Notes: generated by a model not told the origin, from the letters alone. Numbered from the stretch's first letter, positions 34,388 to 43,874 are shown. The stretch is DNA of 64,000 bases from Fulvivirga imtechensis AK7 (GCF_000331535.1 NZ_AMZN01000040.1:34526-98525), one strand, 5' to 3'. Numbers and translations: made by a program.

Positions 34388-34687
34388 AAGTAAGTATCAG
34401 TTCATTTTCCCACCAGCCACATACTTTTAGTGTTGAATCGTGGGCTACATTTAGCCGGGTGAACAGCATCTCCTGGAATGCTACTCCCAGTCTAAAACGA
34501 TATTCCAGCTCCTGCTCATTTATTCTCTCTTGCTTACGATATTGTTTATCACCCTTTAAGACTGCGATGGTATTTTTTTACAAATTACGGTATCAGCAAC
34601 CTGACCTACTGATAATTTTTGAGGGTAAGTCGTGGAAACCTTCCCGATAAGCGCCAAAATGAATATTACATGATGAGACTTTAGCAT
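34386..34687 (-). pseudogene. Frameshifted small ORF, about 100 codons, unknown function
   Basis: An ATG at 34687 opens a frame (MLKSHHVIFILALIGKVSTT, then KLSVGQVADTVICKK) that runs into a seven-A tract (minus strand, 34579-34573). Read on directly it stops after 43 residues at 34556. With one extra A the frame continues as NTIAVLKGDKQYRKQERINE and on through LEYRFRLGVAFQEMLFTRLN to ...ENELILT, ending at 34386, where the stop touches the MITE-like element. I do not recognise the product. Either an indel in the homopolymer broke a small gene, or it is a chance frame. Confidence is low. Confidence 0.3.
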
Positions 34688-34807
34688 CTGAAGTTGCTTT
34701 TTATGGCTAGGCCATCTTCACATAAAAGAAAGATCCAGCTCATCGTTCCCGATTTCATCTGGATCTTTCTTCATAATTCTATACAAAAAGTATATTATGC
34801 CAACTTG

Positions 34808-36178
34808 CTACTCATTCCACCAAACCGGTATTTGTAAATTAGGTGTTTTTATAGGCAGATTCCCCAGATTCAACAGCCTTTCTTCCTGTGGATATGGTAG
34901 CCTGCGTGGTATTTGACCATTGGCATTAAACGCATTGGTGCCCCCGGAAACAACGGTCAGAGAAGGATAACCGGTTCTCCTGTAGTCATTCCATGCAACA
35001 ATCCCCTGCGAATAGGTGGCAATATACTTTTCATCTATAATTACCTCCAACTTATCGGTAGCAGTTGCCCAGCGGAGGTCCAGATCTGCCTGATAAGCGG
35101 CCGGAGTTCCGGATCCTGTGATTTTAAGAAACGAGGCTTCCACTGCTTCATCTAAAGCAGCTCTGGCGGCAGCTTCATCCGAAGCGGCTTTCATTAGATG
35201 CGATTCCGCCTCTATAAATCTCACCTCCACATAGCTCATCAATACAACAGGCGAGTTGCTCATCGTGTAGAAGCCATTGGCTCCTTCTCCCAACTCGAAT
35301 ATATCACTAATGAACAATCCCTTGCGCGTGTCATTGGCTGAGAAGGCGTTGATGAAGTATTCACCCATTTTAATATTGCCTGCTCGGCTCTGGCTAAACT
35401 GAAACTGAGGATTGGTTTCGTTTGCGCCTGAACCGAAGTACATCTCAAAATCATCTGCATTAGATGAGATAGCTTCCGGAAGCATGGCCAGTGCATCGTC
35501 ATAGGCGGAAGGATCTTGTTGTGCCATTTGGAAGGTGTACCTCAGCTTCAGCGACTGAGCAGCAGATATCCACATGTCAAGGTCACCACCAAAGATCAGG
35601 TCATCAGCGCCGGGACTTCCTCCTGCACTTTCAGCAGCGCTCAGCCTGGCTATTGCGTCATCAAGTAAAGCCGGAAGAATAGTGGTGTATAGCTCCTCCT
35701 GAGAGTCGTAATCAGGGGTAAAGTTTTGCTCGTTACCTTCAAAAGCATTGGTGTAAGGCACATCCCCAAAAGCATCGGTAAGCGTGCCAATTCCGGCTGC
35801 CATCAACACTTTTGCTACTCCCTCATAATGTGGCGCATTCTCTGCCTGAGCTTTTTCTATGATCACGTTAATGGTGTTCAACGAGTTATGATACATCCTC
35901 TGCCAAACTCCATCCATATCGGCATCGCGTATCAGGTATCGGTAGTTATCAAACTGCTGTGCATTGATGCCTTCAAACTGCTGGGTGAGCAAGCCACTCA
36001 TCCTTACCATCTCTCCGCCAATAGCCCAAGAAAGAGCTGCTTCCCCGGAAGGTAGCAAAGCTGACATGGCTACATCGGTAGGCACGGCAGGATCCACATT
36101 GGTATCACCAAATTCGCATGACGTGGCTGTAGCCAGTGCAACGAATAAGACGAATAATTTTTTATATATCTTTTTCAT
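34808..36178 (-). CDS. susD: SusD/RagB family nutrient-binding outer-membrane lipoprotein
   Basis: A 456-aa surface lipoprotein that captures glycan or peptide for its SusC channel. I place the start at 36178 (MKKIYKKLFVLFVALATATS then lipobox C); an in-frame start 11 codons upstream would put extra polar residues before the signal peptide. The body is alpha-helical TPR-like, with typical pieces YRYLIRDADMDGVWQRMYHN (about 77-96) and SLKLRYTFQMAQQDP. The C-terminal region is RRLPYPQEERLLN. The family resembles the SusD-like_2 group. It follows susC after a 173-bp gap with a hairpin. No enzyme gene is linked, so the ligand cannot be predicted. Confidence 0.9.
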   Translation of the reverse strand: MKKIYKKLFVLFVALATATSCEFGDTNVDPAVPTDVAMSALLPSGEAALSWAIGGEMVRMSGLLTQQFEGINAQQFDNYRYLIRDADMDGVWQRMYHNSLNTINVIIEKAQAENAPHYEGVAKVLMAAGIGTLTDAFGDVPYTNAFEGNEQNFTPDYDSQEELYTTILPALLDDAIARLSAAESAGGSPGADDLIFGGDLDMWISAAQSLKLRYTFQMAQQDPSAYDDALAMLPEAISSNADDFEMYFGSGANETNPQFQFSQSRAGNIKMGEYFINAFSANDTRKGLFISDIFELGEGANGFYTMSNSPVVLMSYVEVRFIEAESHLMKAASDEAAARAALDEAVEASFLKITGSGTPAAYQADLDLRWATATDKLEVIIDEKYIATYSQGIVAWNDYRRTGYPSLTVVSGGTNAFNANGQIPRRLPYPQEERLLNLGNLPIKTPNLQIPVWWNE

Positions 36179-36215
36179 CTGTATATAATTTTTTTTGTTT
36201 TCAATGGTCACAACT

Positions 36216-36246
36216 TGTCCCGAACTTGTTTAACTTGTTTCGGGAT
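36216..36246. repeat. Hairpin repeat between susC and susD
   Basis: tcccgaa (36218-36224) pairs with ttcggga (36239-36245). Almost the same sequence occurs at 34221-34250. In the susC-susD message it falls between the two genes, where it could stabilise or separate the susC and susD portions. Confidence 0.7.
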
Positions 36247-36351
36247 GGAATAGTCAAAGTTCAAAAGTTTGGCGCTACTCAACCGCAATGTTTTTCTTTA
36301 TTCATTTCTGTTGGTATGGTTGCCTTATGACTATTTCATATCTGTTATTCT

Positions 36352-39300
36352 TTAAAAAGTGATGTTAACATTTACACCATAGCTTTTGGTATTAGGGTTG
36401 TTGAAGTAATCATAACCCGTTACGTTGCTGGAATCACCCGTCAGGTTGGTTTCCGGATCGATGCCGGTATAGTCGGTGATCAGGAATAGATTTCTGGCGG
36501 TAAAGCCAACATTTACAGCACTGAATGGCAGTTTGCTCAACACACTCGAAGGCAGGCTATAGCTAAGTGAAATATCCCTCATCCTTATCCATGAGCCATC
36601 TTCAATAGTAAGCTCAGTGAGGTTTACAAAACCATAATTTTGGTAATAGTTCGTGCCACCGTCTGTACCTCCCTTTATTACCTCGATATTATTAGGTGTT
36701 GTAGTAGGGATCACTGAACCATCGCCACCAACTTCTCCTAACACACCAGGGAAGATCACTCTTTCGTTCCTGTCACGTGTCTCTGCTCCAACACCAAAGT
36801 TGTTCAACACCCCTTTGGTTCCATTGTAGACATCACCACCCTCACGGATATCCAACAGGAAGCTCAATGTCAATCCTTTGAAGGTAAATGTATTTCTGAA
36901 GCCCAAAAGAAAATCAGGATTAGGATCGCCAACAATCCCCTGGGTAGGGTCTTCAAATGGCATACCATCGTCAGGATTGATCACCATATTACCATTCTGA
37001 TCACGCAGGAACCGTGTTCCGAAGAACACGCCATAGGGTTCTCCCTCGGCAATCCTTTGCGTTCCGAAAGGATCGATTGTAATGAATGGAATTCCTTCTG
37101 CCAGTTTCTCTACGGTATTTCTGATCCTGGTAAAGTTCAGTCCTATATCGTAGGTGAAAGTATTGTTGTCAATAACCGAAGCTGTAAGTGCAGCTTCAAT
37201 ACCTTTGTTGCTCAATTCTGCCGAGTTCACCGCCCTTTGCTGCCAGCCACTGGCGCTTGGAATGGTTATATTCAGGATGGCATCAGTAGTTGTTGCATCA
37301 AAGTAGGTTACATCCAGACCTACTTTGCCATCGAAAAACTGCAGATCAGCTCCGACCTCGATGGTAGTGGTTGTTTCCGCTTTCAGCTCAGGGTTTCCAA
37401 GCAGCGGATTGGGATTGAAGGCATTGAGTCCCAATGCCGGGAAGATCACGCCTTGTGGGGTTGTCCAACCATCTCGCACGCGCGACTGAACAAACCCATT
37501 ATTGGTAACGGCAAAAGGAGCATCGTTACCAACCTGCCCCCAGGAAGCCCTTAGCTTTCCATAAGAGAACGTACTGCTATTGATGCCAAAAGTCTGTGTA
37601 AAATCCCATCCTATACTGGTTGCAGGATAAAAGAATGAGTTATTATCCTCCGGCAAAGTAGAAGACCAGTCGTTTCTTCCGCTCAGGTTAATGAACAACT
37701 GGTTAGCATAATTCAATGTGATAGTTCCAAACAGGCCGTACAACTCTCTTCTGGTGACTCCCTCTGACACGTTTACTGCTGTTGCACTGGCTATATTGAA
37801 AAAGCCCGGCGAGGCAAGCCCCTGACCATCAATACGATTGATGTGGATATCCTTGTTGTAATAGTTGTGTCCTACTGTTGCATTTAAGCTGATCCTTTCT
37901 GAAAGGTCTTTATTAAAAGTGACTAAAAAGTCAGAATTAATGTCCTTGCTGCGAATGGTTTGATTGATCACCTGCCCCACCGGAACACTGGAAGAGTTGA
38001 CATCGTTTCTGAAGATACGGTCATCTTCATAAGTATCTACACCCAATCTGTAGGTAATATTCAGCCAGGGCAGCACATCATAAGCTAATTGGGTATAACC
38101 AATAATCCTGTCTACCTCATCCGTAGTAAAGTTTTTATTGACGGTAAAATAAGGGTTATCATAAATACTTCCTCCTCTGTATGCTCTTTGTGAGCCATCT
38201 TCAAAAATATAGCCTGCACTGTTATCAAATGATGGAGAGGTACGTAACAGGCCCAGCATTACCCCAGACGTATTGGAACCATTTTGCACCCTTTTACCTC
38301 CGGATTGCACATAATTTGCTGACAGTGTAGCTGTAAAGTTTTTGAATAGCTCAGCGCTGGTAGTAACTCTGAAGCTTGTCCTGTCAAAACTACTGTTCGG
38401 CATAATTCCTGTCTGGTCAAGGCGGCCAACGGAGAAGAAATACCGGGTTTTGTCGGTGCCCCCTGAAACACTTAAATTATGTGTCATATTAGATCCGTCT
38501 TCAAAGAAGTCATCAGCATTATTGTAAGATCTGGCCACCCGGTTAGTCGCCCGCGGATCATCAGCCGTTACTATCAGCCCGTTAGGGTCCCAGATAGACG
38601 CTTCGTTGGCATATCGCAAACTTGAGATCAGGGGTCCCCAGCTTTGACTTTGTGTAGACCCTATCATAGCCGCCTGAAAAGTTGGAACACCTCCCTGAAC
38701 AGAGCCCTGAGCATATTCGGTTTGCAGGTCGGGCAGCTTATTTACCCGGTCTATGGTGTATCCAAAAGAATAGTTGATCTTAGGCGCGGTATTTAACGCA
38801 CCTTTTTTGGTGGTGATTACCACTGCGCCATTGGCCGCCCTGATACCATATAGCACAGTAGCTGCCGGACCTTTAAGTACAGTTAGTGATGCCACATCTT
38901 CCGGGTTGATATCAATGGCCCGGTTAGAATTGGTTACCCCGCCTGCTCCCAGGTTAGAGACATCATCCTCAGGGGAGTCGGCAGTGTTGAAAGTGGAATT
39001 GTCGATAGGAATACCATCAACCACAAAAAGAGGTCCGTTGCTACCCTGAACAGACTTCTGGCCCCGTATACGTATCTGTGCTGCCGCACCGGGGGTACCA
39101 CTCGAGCTGGTCACCTGTACTCCGGCTACTTTACCACTCAAAGCGGCTACAAAATTGTTTTCACCAGATTTAATAACCTCATTCGCATCCACATTCTGAA
39201 TGGAATAGCCCAATTCTCTCTTATTGGCCTCAATACCTGCGGCTGTCACCACCACTTCGCTGAGTTGTGTGATATCTGATTCCAGACTCACATCAATGAC

Positions 39301-39561
39301 AGAGCGATTGCCTACCACAACCTCCTGGGTTTGGAAACCGATAAATGAAAATAAAAGCACTCCACCTTCCGGAACAGTAATCTGATAGTTACCATCAAAA
39401 TTGGTGATGGTACCCGTAGTGGTGCCTCTCACGAGAACGTTAACACCAGGCAGAGAACTTCCGTCCTCTCCCGAAATAACTTTACCTGATATTATCCTTT
39501 CCTGCGCCCGGGCAGAAATAGCTATTATCACGGAAAAGCAGAATAGTAAAATCTTCTTCAT
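36352..39561 (-). CDS. susC: SusC/RagA family TonB-linked outer-membrane transporter
   Basis: A 1069-aa outer-membrane beta-barrel importer working with the downstream SusD and TonB-ExbBD. It has a signal peptide (ending ISARAQ, residue 19), then the CarboxypepD_reg-like domain (about 22-105, ISGKVISGEDGSSLPGVNVL) ending in LSEVVVTA. The plug (about 115-240) contains ALSGKVAGVQVTSSSGTPG and FVVDGIPIDNS, followed by a 22-strand-type barrel that finishes in SYGVNVNITF with the terminal phenylalanine. No STN domain and no anti-sigma partner is seen, so it is probably not controlled by an ECF sigma factor encoded here. Standard length. Confidence 0.95.
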   Translation of the reverse strand: MKKILLFCFSVIIAISARAQERIISGKVISGEDGSSLPGVNVLVRGTTTGTITNFDGNYQITVPEGGVLLFSFIGFQTQEVVVGNRSVIDVSLESDITQLSEVVVTAAGIEANKRELGYSIQNVDANEVIKSGENNFVAALSGKVAGVQVTSSSGTPGAAAQIRIRGQKSVQGSNGPLFVVDGIPIDNSTFNTADSPEDDVSNLGAGGVTNSNRAIDINPEDVASLTVLKGPAATVLYGIRAANGAVVITTKKGALNTAPKINYSFGYTIDRVNKLPDLQTEYAQGSVQGGVPTFQAAMIGSTQSQSWGPLISSLRYANEASIWDPNGLIVTADDPRATNRVARSYNNADDFFEDGSNMTHNLSVSGGTDKTRYFFSVGRLDQTGIMPNSSFDRTSFRVTTSAELFKNFTATLSANYVQSGGKRVQNGSNTSGVMLGLLRTSPSFDNSAGYIFEDGSQRAYRGGSIYDNPYFTVNKNFTTDEVDRIIGYTQLAYDVLPWLNITYRLGVDTYEDDRIFRNDVNSSSVPVGQVINQTIRSKDINSDFLVTFNKDLSERISLNATVGHNYYNKDIHINRIDGQGLASPGFFNIASATAVNVSEGVTRRELYGLFGTITLNYANQLFINLSGRNDWSSTLPEDNNSFFYPATSIGWDFTQTFGINSSTFSYGKLRASWGQVGNDAPFAVTNNGFVQSRVRDGWTTPQGVIFPALGLNAFNPNPLLGNPELKAETTTTIEVGADLQFFDGKVGLDVTYFDATTTDAILNITIPSASGWQQRAVNSAELSNKGIEAALTASVIDNNTFTYDIGLNFTRIRNTVEKLAEGIPFITIDPFGTQRIAEGEPYGVFFGTRFLRDQNGNMVINPDDGMPFEDPTQGIVGDPNPDFLLGFRNTFTFKGLTLSFLLDIREGGDVYNGTKGVLNNFGVGAETRDRNERVIFPGVLGEVGGDGSVIPTTTPNNIEVIKGGTDGGTNYYQNYGFVNLTELTIEDGSWIRMRDISLSYSLPSSVLSKLPFSAVNVGFTARNLFLITDYTGIDPETNLTGDSSNVTGYDYFNNPNTKSYGVNVNITF

Positions 39562-39825
39562 ACTTTATGGGTTTTGTTAATGATTATTTTATGCGCTGCA
39601 GGAAAAGGATTTCACTGTGGCGCGTTCTGTGAAGGTATGAAGTGGATAGACAGTGCAAATCACCCGTTATGTAGTAAAAGACAGGGTTTTAATCAACGCA
39701 CAAATTCAGGCAAATAAAGCATCTGATAGGGTATTCAAATACTCACTACAGATAACGGCACATAATTATCCCCTCAAATGGAGCATAAAAGCCATTTTTT
39801 GGTCATCCTGATTTCCTACTTACTG

Positions 39826-40725
39826 CTAAGGATTTATTCGTGGTTTCCTTGTGCGATTAGAAAGGTAAACGCCCAGTATAATCAGGACCAGGCCGGTGTA
39901 GTGCCCGGGATAGAGGTTCTCTCCGTCTAATATACCCCACAAAACAGCAATTATTGGGATAAGGTAAGTCACAGAGCTGGTAAAGACGGGAGAGGTGATC
40001 TTAACCAACTGATTAAATAAAATAAGAGCTATGGCTGTGCCAAGTACACCCAGTGTCACCACTGCTGTCAGTGAAAGAATAGCGCCCTCGGCATGTTGAA
40101 CTTTATGAATGAAATCGGTGAATAAAACCAAGTATACCACTGCCAATGGCCCGACAATCAATAAAGAAATACTGGTAATGGTTCGGGCGTTTAAATCAGG
40201 AATTTTGAATTTTATCAGGTTAAGATTAGTGCCATAAAAGATAGTAGCCAAAATTACATACAGTGCGTAAAAGTTAAATTCAGCAACTTCTCCTCCCGAA
40301 CCCGCCAAAATAAGGGCAAGAGTTCCGAGAAAGCCCACCAATAAGCCAATGATCGTTCTGGCGCTGAAACGCTGAGTAAAAAAGATGGCTCCCAAAATCA
40401 TTGTAAAAAGAGGAGTGAGGGCATTTAAAATGCCTGCCACAGAACTGGGTAGATTCGTCTGAGCTTTAGCGAATAAAAATGCTGGCAAAAAGCTGCCGAA
40501 CATACCAACACTGAACAAAAAGAGCCAATGTCTTTTTCTGACATGCTTTAAGCTGTTCAAGGCGAACGGCAACAAAAACACTGACGCAGAAATAATCCTG
40601 AGCGCACCTACCTCTCCCGCTGAAAATACATCAAGCCCGCGCTTGATCAAAATAAAGGAACTACCCCAAATTAATGCAAGAATCAATAAGAGCCACCAAG
40701 CCAGGAGGTTGGTATTTTTATTCAT
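39826..40725 (-). CDS. EamA (DMT superfamily) transporter
   Basis: A 299-aa inner-membrane permease with ten hydrophobic helices in two EamA repeats (about 10-140 and 155-290). Characteristic starts are LILALIWGSSFILIKRGLD and, in the second half, YGTNLNLIKFKI. EamA proteins usually export metabolites such as amino acids; the substrate cannot be read from sequence. Its own TATATTTG promoter motif precedes it, separating it from dusB. A small hairpin gcgtt/aacgc (40743-40757) is in the leader. Confidence 0.85.
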   Translation of the reverse strand: MNKNTNLLAWWLLLILALIWGSSFILIKRGLDVFSAGEVGALRIISASVFLLPFALNSLKHVRKRHWLFLFSVGMFGSFLPAFLFAKAQTNLPSSVAGILNALTPLFTMILGAIFFTQRFSARTIIGLLVGFLGTLALILAGSGGEVAEFNFYALYVILATIFYGTNLNLIKFKIPDLNARTITSISLLIVGPLAVVYLVLFTDFIHKVQHAEGAILSLTAVVTLGVLGTAIALILFNQLVKITSPVFTSSVTYLIPIIAVLWGILDGENLYPGHYTGLVLIILGVYLSNRTRKPRINP

Positions 40726-40756
40726 AAAATAACTGGTGTGTCGCGTTTTCTTAACG

Positions 40757-40764
40757 CAAATATA
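40757..40764 (-). promoter_or_regulatory. Candidate -7 element for the EamA transporter
   Basis: TATATTTG on the minus strand, exact TAnnTTTG, 31 bases before the ATG. A T-rich stretch about 20 bases further upstream may act as the -33 region. Confidence 0.4.
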
Positions 40765-40799
40765 TGCTATTACTCATTGGGAAAAATTCCGAAACTTGC

Positions 40800-41792
40800 T
40801 CACCCGGCATAAACGCCTTCAAAATTCTCCAGGATCTCATCTAATATTCCGATGATCTCAAGATGGGATTCTGACTCCACCAGCCGGGTTCTGAAAGGTT
40901 TGAAGTGGGGTATTCCCCTGAAATAGTTAGTATAATGCCGTCTCATTTCATAAATGCCCGTCAACTCACCTTTCCACTCCACAGAAAAATTAAGGTGCTT
41001 TTTAGCCACTTCTATTCTGTCTGCCAGCAGGGGTGCCGGTAGCTTCTCTCCTGTTTTCAGGTAGTGCTTGATCTCATTAAAGATCCAGGGGTAGCCAATG
41101 GCTGCGCGGCCTATCATGATACCATCAACACCATATTTATTTTTGTATTCCAGCGCCTTTTCAGGAGAGTCTATATCTCCATTTCCAAAAATGGGTATAT
41201 GTATTGACGGATGCTCCTTCACTTCAGCAATTTTGGTCCAGTCCGCTTCACCTTTGTACATCTGCTGCCTGGTACGACCGTGAATGGTCAGCGACTGAAT
41301 ACCAACATCCTGAAGTCGTTGCGCCACTTCAAGGATACGTATCGTGCTATGGTCCCAGCCCAGCCTTGTCTTCACTGTTACAGGAAGGGACACCTGTCTG
41401 ACGATCTCTTCTGTCATTTTTTGCATCTTAGGGACATCCAACAGAATCCCGGCCCCCGCTCCTTTACAAGCCACCTTTTTTACAGGGCAGCCATAGTTAA
41501 TATCGATAAACTCAGGCTGTGCTGCTTCGGCTATGGCTGCCGCTTCGCGCATAGATTCGATCTTATCTCCAAATATCTGAATGCCGATGGGCCTTTCATA
41601 GTCATAAATATCCAGCTTCTGCACACTTTTTTCTGCATTACGGATGAGCCCTTCGGAAGAAATGAATTCCGTATACATTAAGTCTGCTCCATTTTGCTTG
41701 CATACTGCTCTAAAGGGAGGGTCGCTTACATCCTCCATGGGAGCCAGTAACAAGGGGAATTCACCAATCTCTACATTTCCAATTTTAACCAT
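40800..41792 (-). CDS. dusB: tRNA dihydrouridine synthase DusB
   Basis: An FMN enzyme that reduces uridine to dihydrouridine in tRNA. 330 aa, TIM barrel. The N-terminal LLAPMEDVSDPPFRAVCKQN (about 14-33) and TEFISSEGLIR lead to the catalytic cysteine in PVKKVACKGAGAGIL (about 101-115). KTRLGW (about 140-145), IHGRTRQQMYKGEADW and GNGDIDSPE are also intact. MIGRAAIGYPWIF supplies the phosphate grip. Ordinary single gene. Confidence 0.95.
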   Translation of the reverse strand: MVKIGNVEIGEFPLLLAPMEDVSDPPFRAVCKQNGADLMYTEFISSEGLIRNAEKSVQKLDIYDYERPIGIQIFGDKIESMREAAAIAEAAQPEFIDINYGCPVKKVACKGAGAGILLDVPKMQKMTEEIVRQVSLPVTVKTRLGWDHSTIRILEVAQRLQDVGIQSLTIHGRTRQQMYKGEADWTKIAEVKEHPSIHIPIFGNGDIDSPEKALEYKNKYGVDGIMIGRAAIGYPWIFNEIKHYLKTGEKLPAPLLADRIEVAKKHLNFSVEWKGELTGIYEMRRHYTNYFRGIPHFKPFRTRLVESESHLEIIGILDEILENFEGVYAG

Positions 41793-41852
41793 CGACCTAA
41801 TACTTAATTTAGCAAGCCAGTTATAAAATAAACTGTAAATTTACGTCAAATT

Positions 41853-42809
41853 ATGGACAAATTTGAAAACAATATACATCTGTCAGAAGGAAGAAGTTCC
41901 TGGGGCTCTGCTATTTTGATCTTAGGTCTTGCACTTGCAGGATCATTGATCGGCTCCTATATCGGGCTTCTTCTGTCGATCCCGTTTTATGAGGGAACCA
42001 TCATTGAAATGGCTGAAGCTTTTGCCAACCCTATGAACAACCCGCAAATTAAACTCCCTCTTTTTATCAGTCAGGGGGTCACTACACTACTGGGTATGAT
42101 CATTGTTCCTGCCTTATACCTGAAGGTACGCGAAAACAAAAGTTTAGCTATCTTTTTTAAAAACCCGCTCGGTTGGGTGCCTCTTTTGGCCTGTGTGATC
42201 ATTGTTATTTCGTTTATGGTAGTAAATTCCATATTTATCGAATGGAACGCCAATGTCAGCTTTCCTGATTTCATGAAAGGTTTTGAGGAATGGGCCAGAG
42301 GCAAAGAAGACAAACTAGCAGAGGTGACTATTTACCTGACTAATTTTGAAAGCACAACCGACCTGATTGTCGCTTTCATTGTGATCGCTGTACTGGCCCC
42401 TGTAGGTGAGGAACTCCTTTTCAGAGGATTTTTACAAAATGAATTCCATAGAGGCTCAGGAAATATTCATGTTGCCATTTGGTTGTCTGCCATTTTATTC
42501 AGCGCTATACACATCCAGTTTTTCGGATTTGTCCCCAGGCTGCTGTTGGGAGCGCTGTTCGGCTATTTGTACTATTGGTCAGGTAATCTTTGGATACCGA
42601 TACTTGCACATTTTGTCAACAATGGTTTCACATTGGTAATGTTGTACCTGCACCAAAAGGAGGTAGTTACCTATGACTTGGAAAATACTGAAGCAGTCCC
42701 TTTGTCTACTGTGCTAATATTCATTATTATTACTGCCGGACTATTATATTATTTCAGATACTATTTTCTTAACGCATCAACTGATGAAAGGATGGCAAAA
42801 GGTATTTAG
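41853..42809 (+). CDS. CPBP family intramembrane glutamic endopeptidase (CAAX protease-like)
   Basis: A 318-aa inner-membrane protein with about eight helices. The ABI/CPBP catalytic motifs are APVGEELLFRGFLQNEF (about 177-193, EExxxR) and, further on, IHIQFFGFVPRLLLGALFGY (about 215-234) and HFVNNGFTL (about 251-259), giving the Glu-Glu/Arg/His/His-Asn active site. Bacterial members are often linked to bacteriocin immunity or protein processing, but the role here is unknown. It overlaps the next gene by 26 bp and is thus first in a CPBP-DUF2007-cdsA unit. Confidence 0.88.
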   Translation: MDKFENNIHLSEGRSSWGSAILILGLALAGSLIGSYIGLLLSIPFYEGTIIEMAEAFANPMNNPQIKLPLFISQGVTTLLGMIIVPALYLKVRENKSLAIFFKNPLGWVPLLACVIIVISFMVVNSIFIEWNANVSFPDFMKGFEEWARGKEDKLAEVTIYLTNFESTTDLIVAFIVIAVLAPVGEELLFRGFLQNEFHRGSGNIHVAIWLSAILFSAIHIQFFGFVPRLLLGALFGYLYYWSGNLWIPILAHFVNNGFTLVMLYLHQKEVVTYDLENTEAVPLSTVLIFIIITAGLLYYFRYYFLNASTDERMAKGI

Positions 42810-42993
42810 TACAGACAAGGCATATCATGCGGAAATAGTAAAAGCGGTACTTGAAGATAACAATATGACGCCCGTTATTATTAGTAAGAGAGATTCATCA
42901 TTAAATAACTTTGGCCAGTACGAAGTGCATGTAGCCTCTGATGATGTTATTCGGGCGCTACAGATCATAAAGAATGACATCGATTTTAAATAA
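42784..42993 (+). CDS. DUF2007 small protein
   Basis: A 69-aa cytosolic protein of the DUF2007 (putative signal-transducing) family: FSTDKAYHAEIVKAVLEDNN, then PVIISKRDSSLNNFGQYEVH. The fold is ACT/ferredoxin-like in known relatives. The function is not known. It overlaps both neighbours (26 bp with the CPBP gene, 20 bp with cdsA), so the three genes are tightly coupled in translation; the order CPBP-DUF2007-cdsA is familiar from other Bacteroidota. Confidence 0.82.
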   Translation: MKGWQKVFSTDKAYHAEIVKAVLEDNNMTPVIISKRDSSLNNFGQYEVHVASDDVIRALQIIKNDIDFK

Positions 42994-43804
42994 ATACAAC
43001 AACCTTACGCAGCGTATTATTGCAGCTCTTATCGGAGCTTTTATTATAATTACCAGTATCTGGTACAGTGAATGGAGCTATTTTCTCATTTTCCTGCTTA
43101 TTTGCACCATCACTCAACTTGAATTTTACAAACTAGTTGGGCTGGATGGCATGCTGCCACTAAAGACTTTTGGCACATTTTGCGGCTTATGTATATTTAT
43201 ACTCTCATTTTTTATTGAAAGCGGCCGGGTCCATGAAAAATACTATTTTATCATTTTCCCGCTAGCCACACTTATCTACCTGATATACCTGTACAAAAAA
43301 AGGGAGATTAAACCATTTAGAGGTATCGCTTTCACTTTTTTAGGTATTCTTTATGTTGCTGTTCCGTTTTCCCTGCTTAATGCTATTGCTTTTTTTTCAG
43401 GGGAATATGTTTTTGAACTGATCCTGGGCTCTTTGCTGATCCTGTGGGCGAATGATACGGGCGCTTATTTTGCTGGCGTGAGGTATGGGAAAAGAAAACT
43501 TTTTGAGAGAGTATCTCCGAAAAAATCATGGGAAGGAAGTATGGGAGGACTTGTATTGGCGCTATCTATGGCTTACGGCTTATACAGCTTCACAGATGTA
43601 TTGATGCTATGGCAATGGCTGGCGATAGGCCTGATCGTCATTATCGGGGGAACATATGGTGACCTGGTGGAATCACTATTTAAAAGAAGTATAGAGATTA
43701 AAGATTCGGGGCGACTGATCCCTGGTCATGGAGGTTTTTTGGATAGGTTTGACGGGTTATTGTTGTCAGCCCCGTTCATTACGACCTTCTTAAAAATCTT
43801 TTAA
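42974..43804 (+). CDS. cdsA: Phosphatidate cytidylyltransferase (CDP-DAG synthase)
   Basis: Makes CDP-diacylglycerol from phosphatidic acid and CTP, the branch point to phosphatidylserine/ethanolamine and phosphatidylglycerol. 276 aa with about eight membrane helices. The C-terminal CdsA signature is visible as IKDSGRLIPGHGGFLDRFDG (about 243-262), and the upstream SPKKSWEGSMGGL (about 181-193) fits the family. The phospholipid gene psd lies 1.4 kb downstream, with gdhA between, giving a loose phospholipid cluster. Confidence 0.95.
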   Translation: MTSILNKYNNLTQRIIAALIGAFIIITSIWYSEWSYFLIFLLICTITQLEFYKLVGLDGMLPLKTFGTFCGLCIFILSFFIESGRVHEKYYFIIFPLATLIYLIYLYKKREIKPFRGIAFTFLGILYVAVPFSLLNAIAFFSGEYVFELILGSLLILWANDTGAYFAGVRYGKRKLFERVSPKKSWEGSMGGLVLALSMAYGLYSFTDVLMLWQWLAIGLIVIIGGTYGDLVESLFKRSIEIKDSGRLIPGHGGFLDRFDGLLLSAPFITTFLKIF

Positions 43805-43834
43805 AATATATCCTTCGGATGATACAATATTGTT

Positions 43835-43842
43835 TAACTTTG
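43835..43842 (+). promoter_or_regulatory. Candidate -7 element for gdhA
   Basis: TAACTTTG, exact TAnnTTTG, 33 bases before the ATG at 43875. Its position rules against a start at 43830 and supports the shorter protein. Confidence 0.5.
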
Positions 43843-43874
43843 CAATCGTTTTAAATGACCAAAAAACCGAAGAT

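Larger units (their letters stand above)
33973..34807. other. 835-bp intergenic region with repeat elements and a frameshifted small ORF
   Basis: Holds, from left to right, an imperfect palindromic segment (34004-34124), the MITE-like element copy A (34137-34387), and a minus-strand frameshifted ORF (34386-34687). The remaining part up to susD (34688-34807) includes a short hairpin, gaaagatcca/tggatctttc (about 34729-34771), just after the susD stop, that could be the susC-susD terminator. Confidence 0.6.

Noticed and set aside
34459..34650. 63-codon plus-strand frame
   Set aside because: The opposite strand reads better as protein; the plus-strand translation is low in coding character.
43830..43874. 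Upstream start for gdhA
   Set aside because: It would start before the TAACTTTG promoter motif and adds residues not expected in the family.
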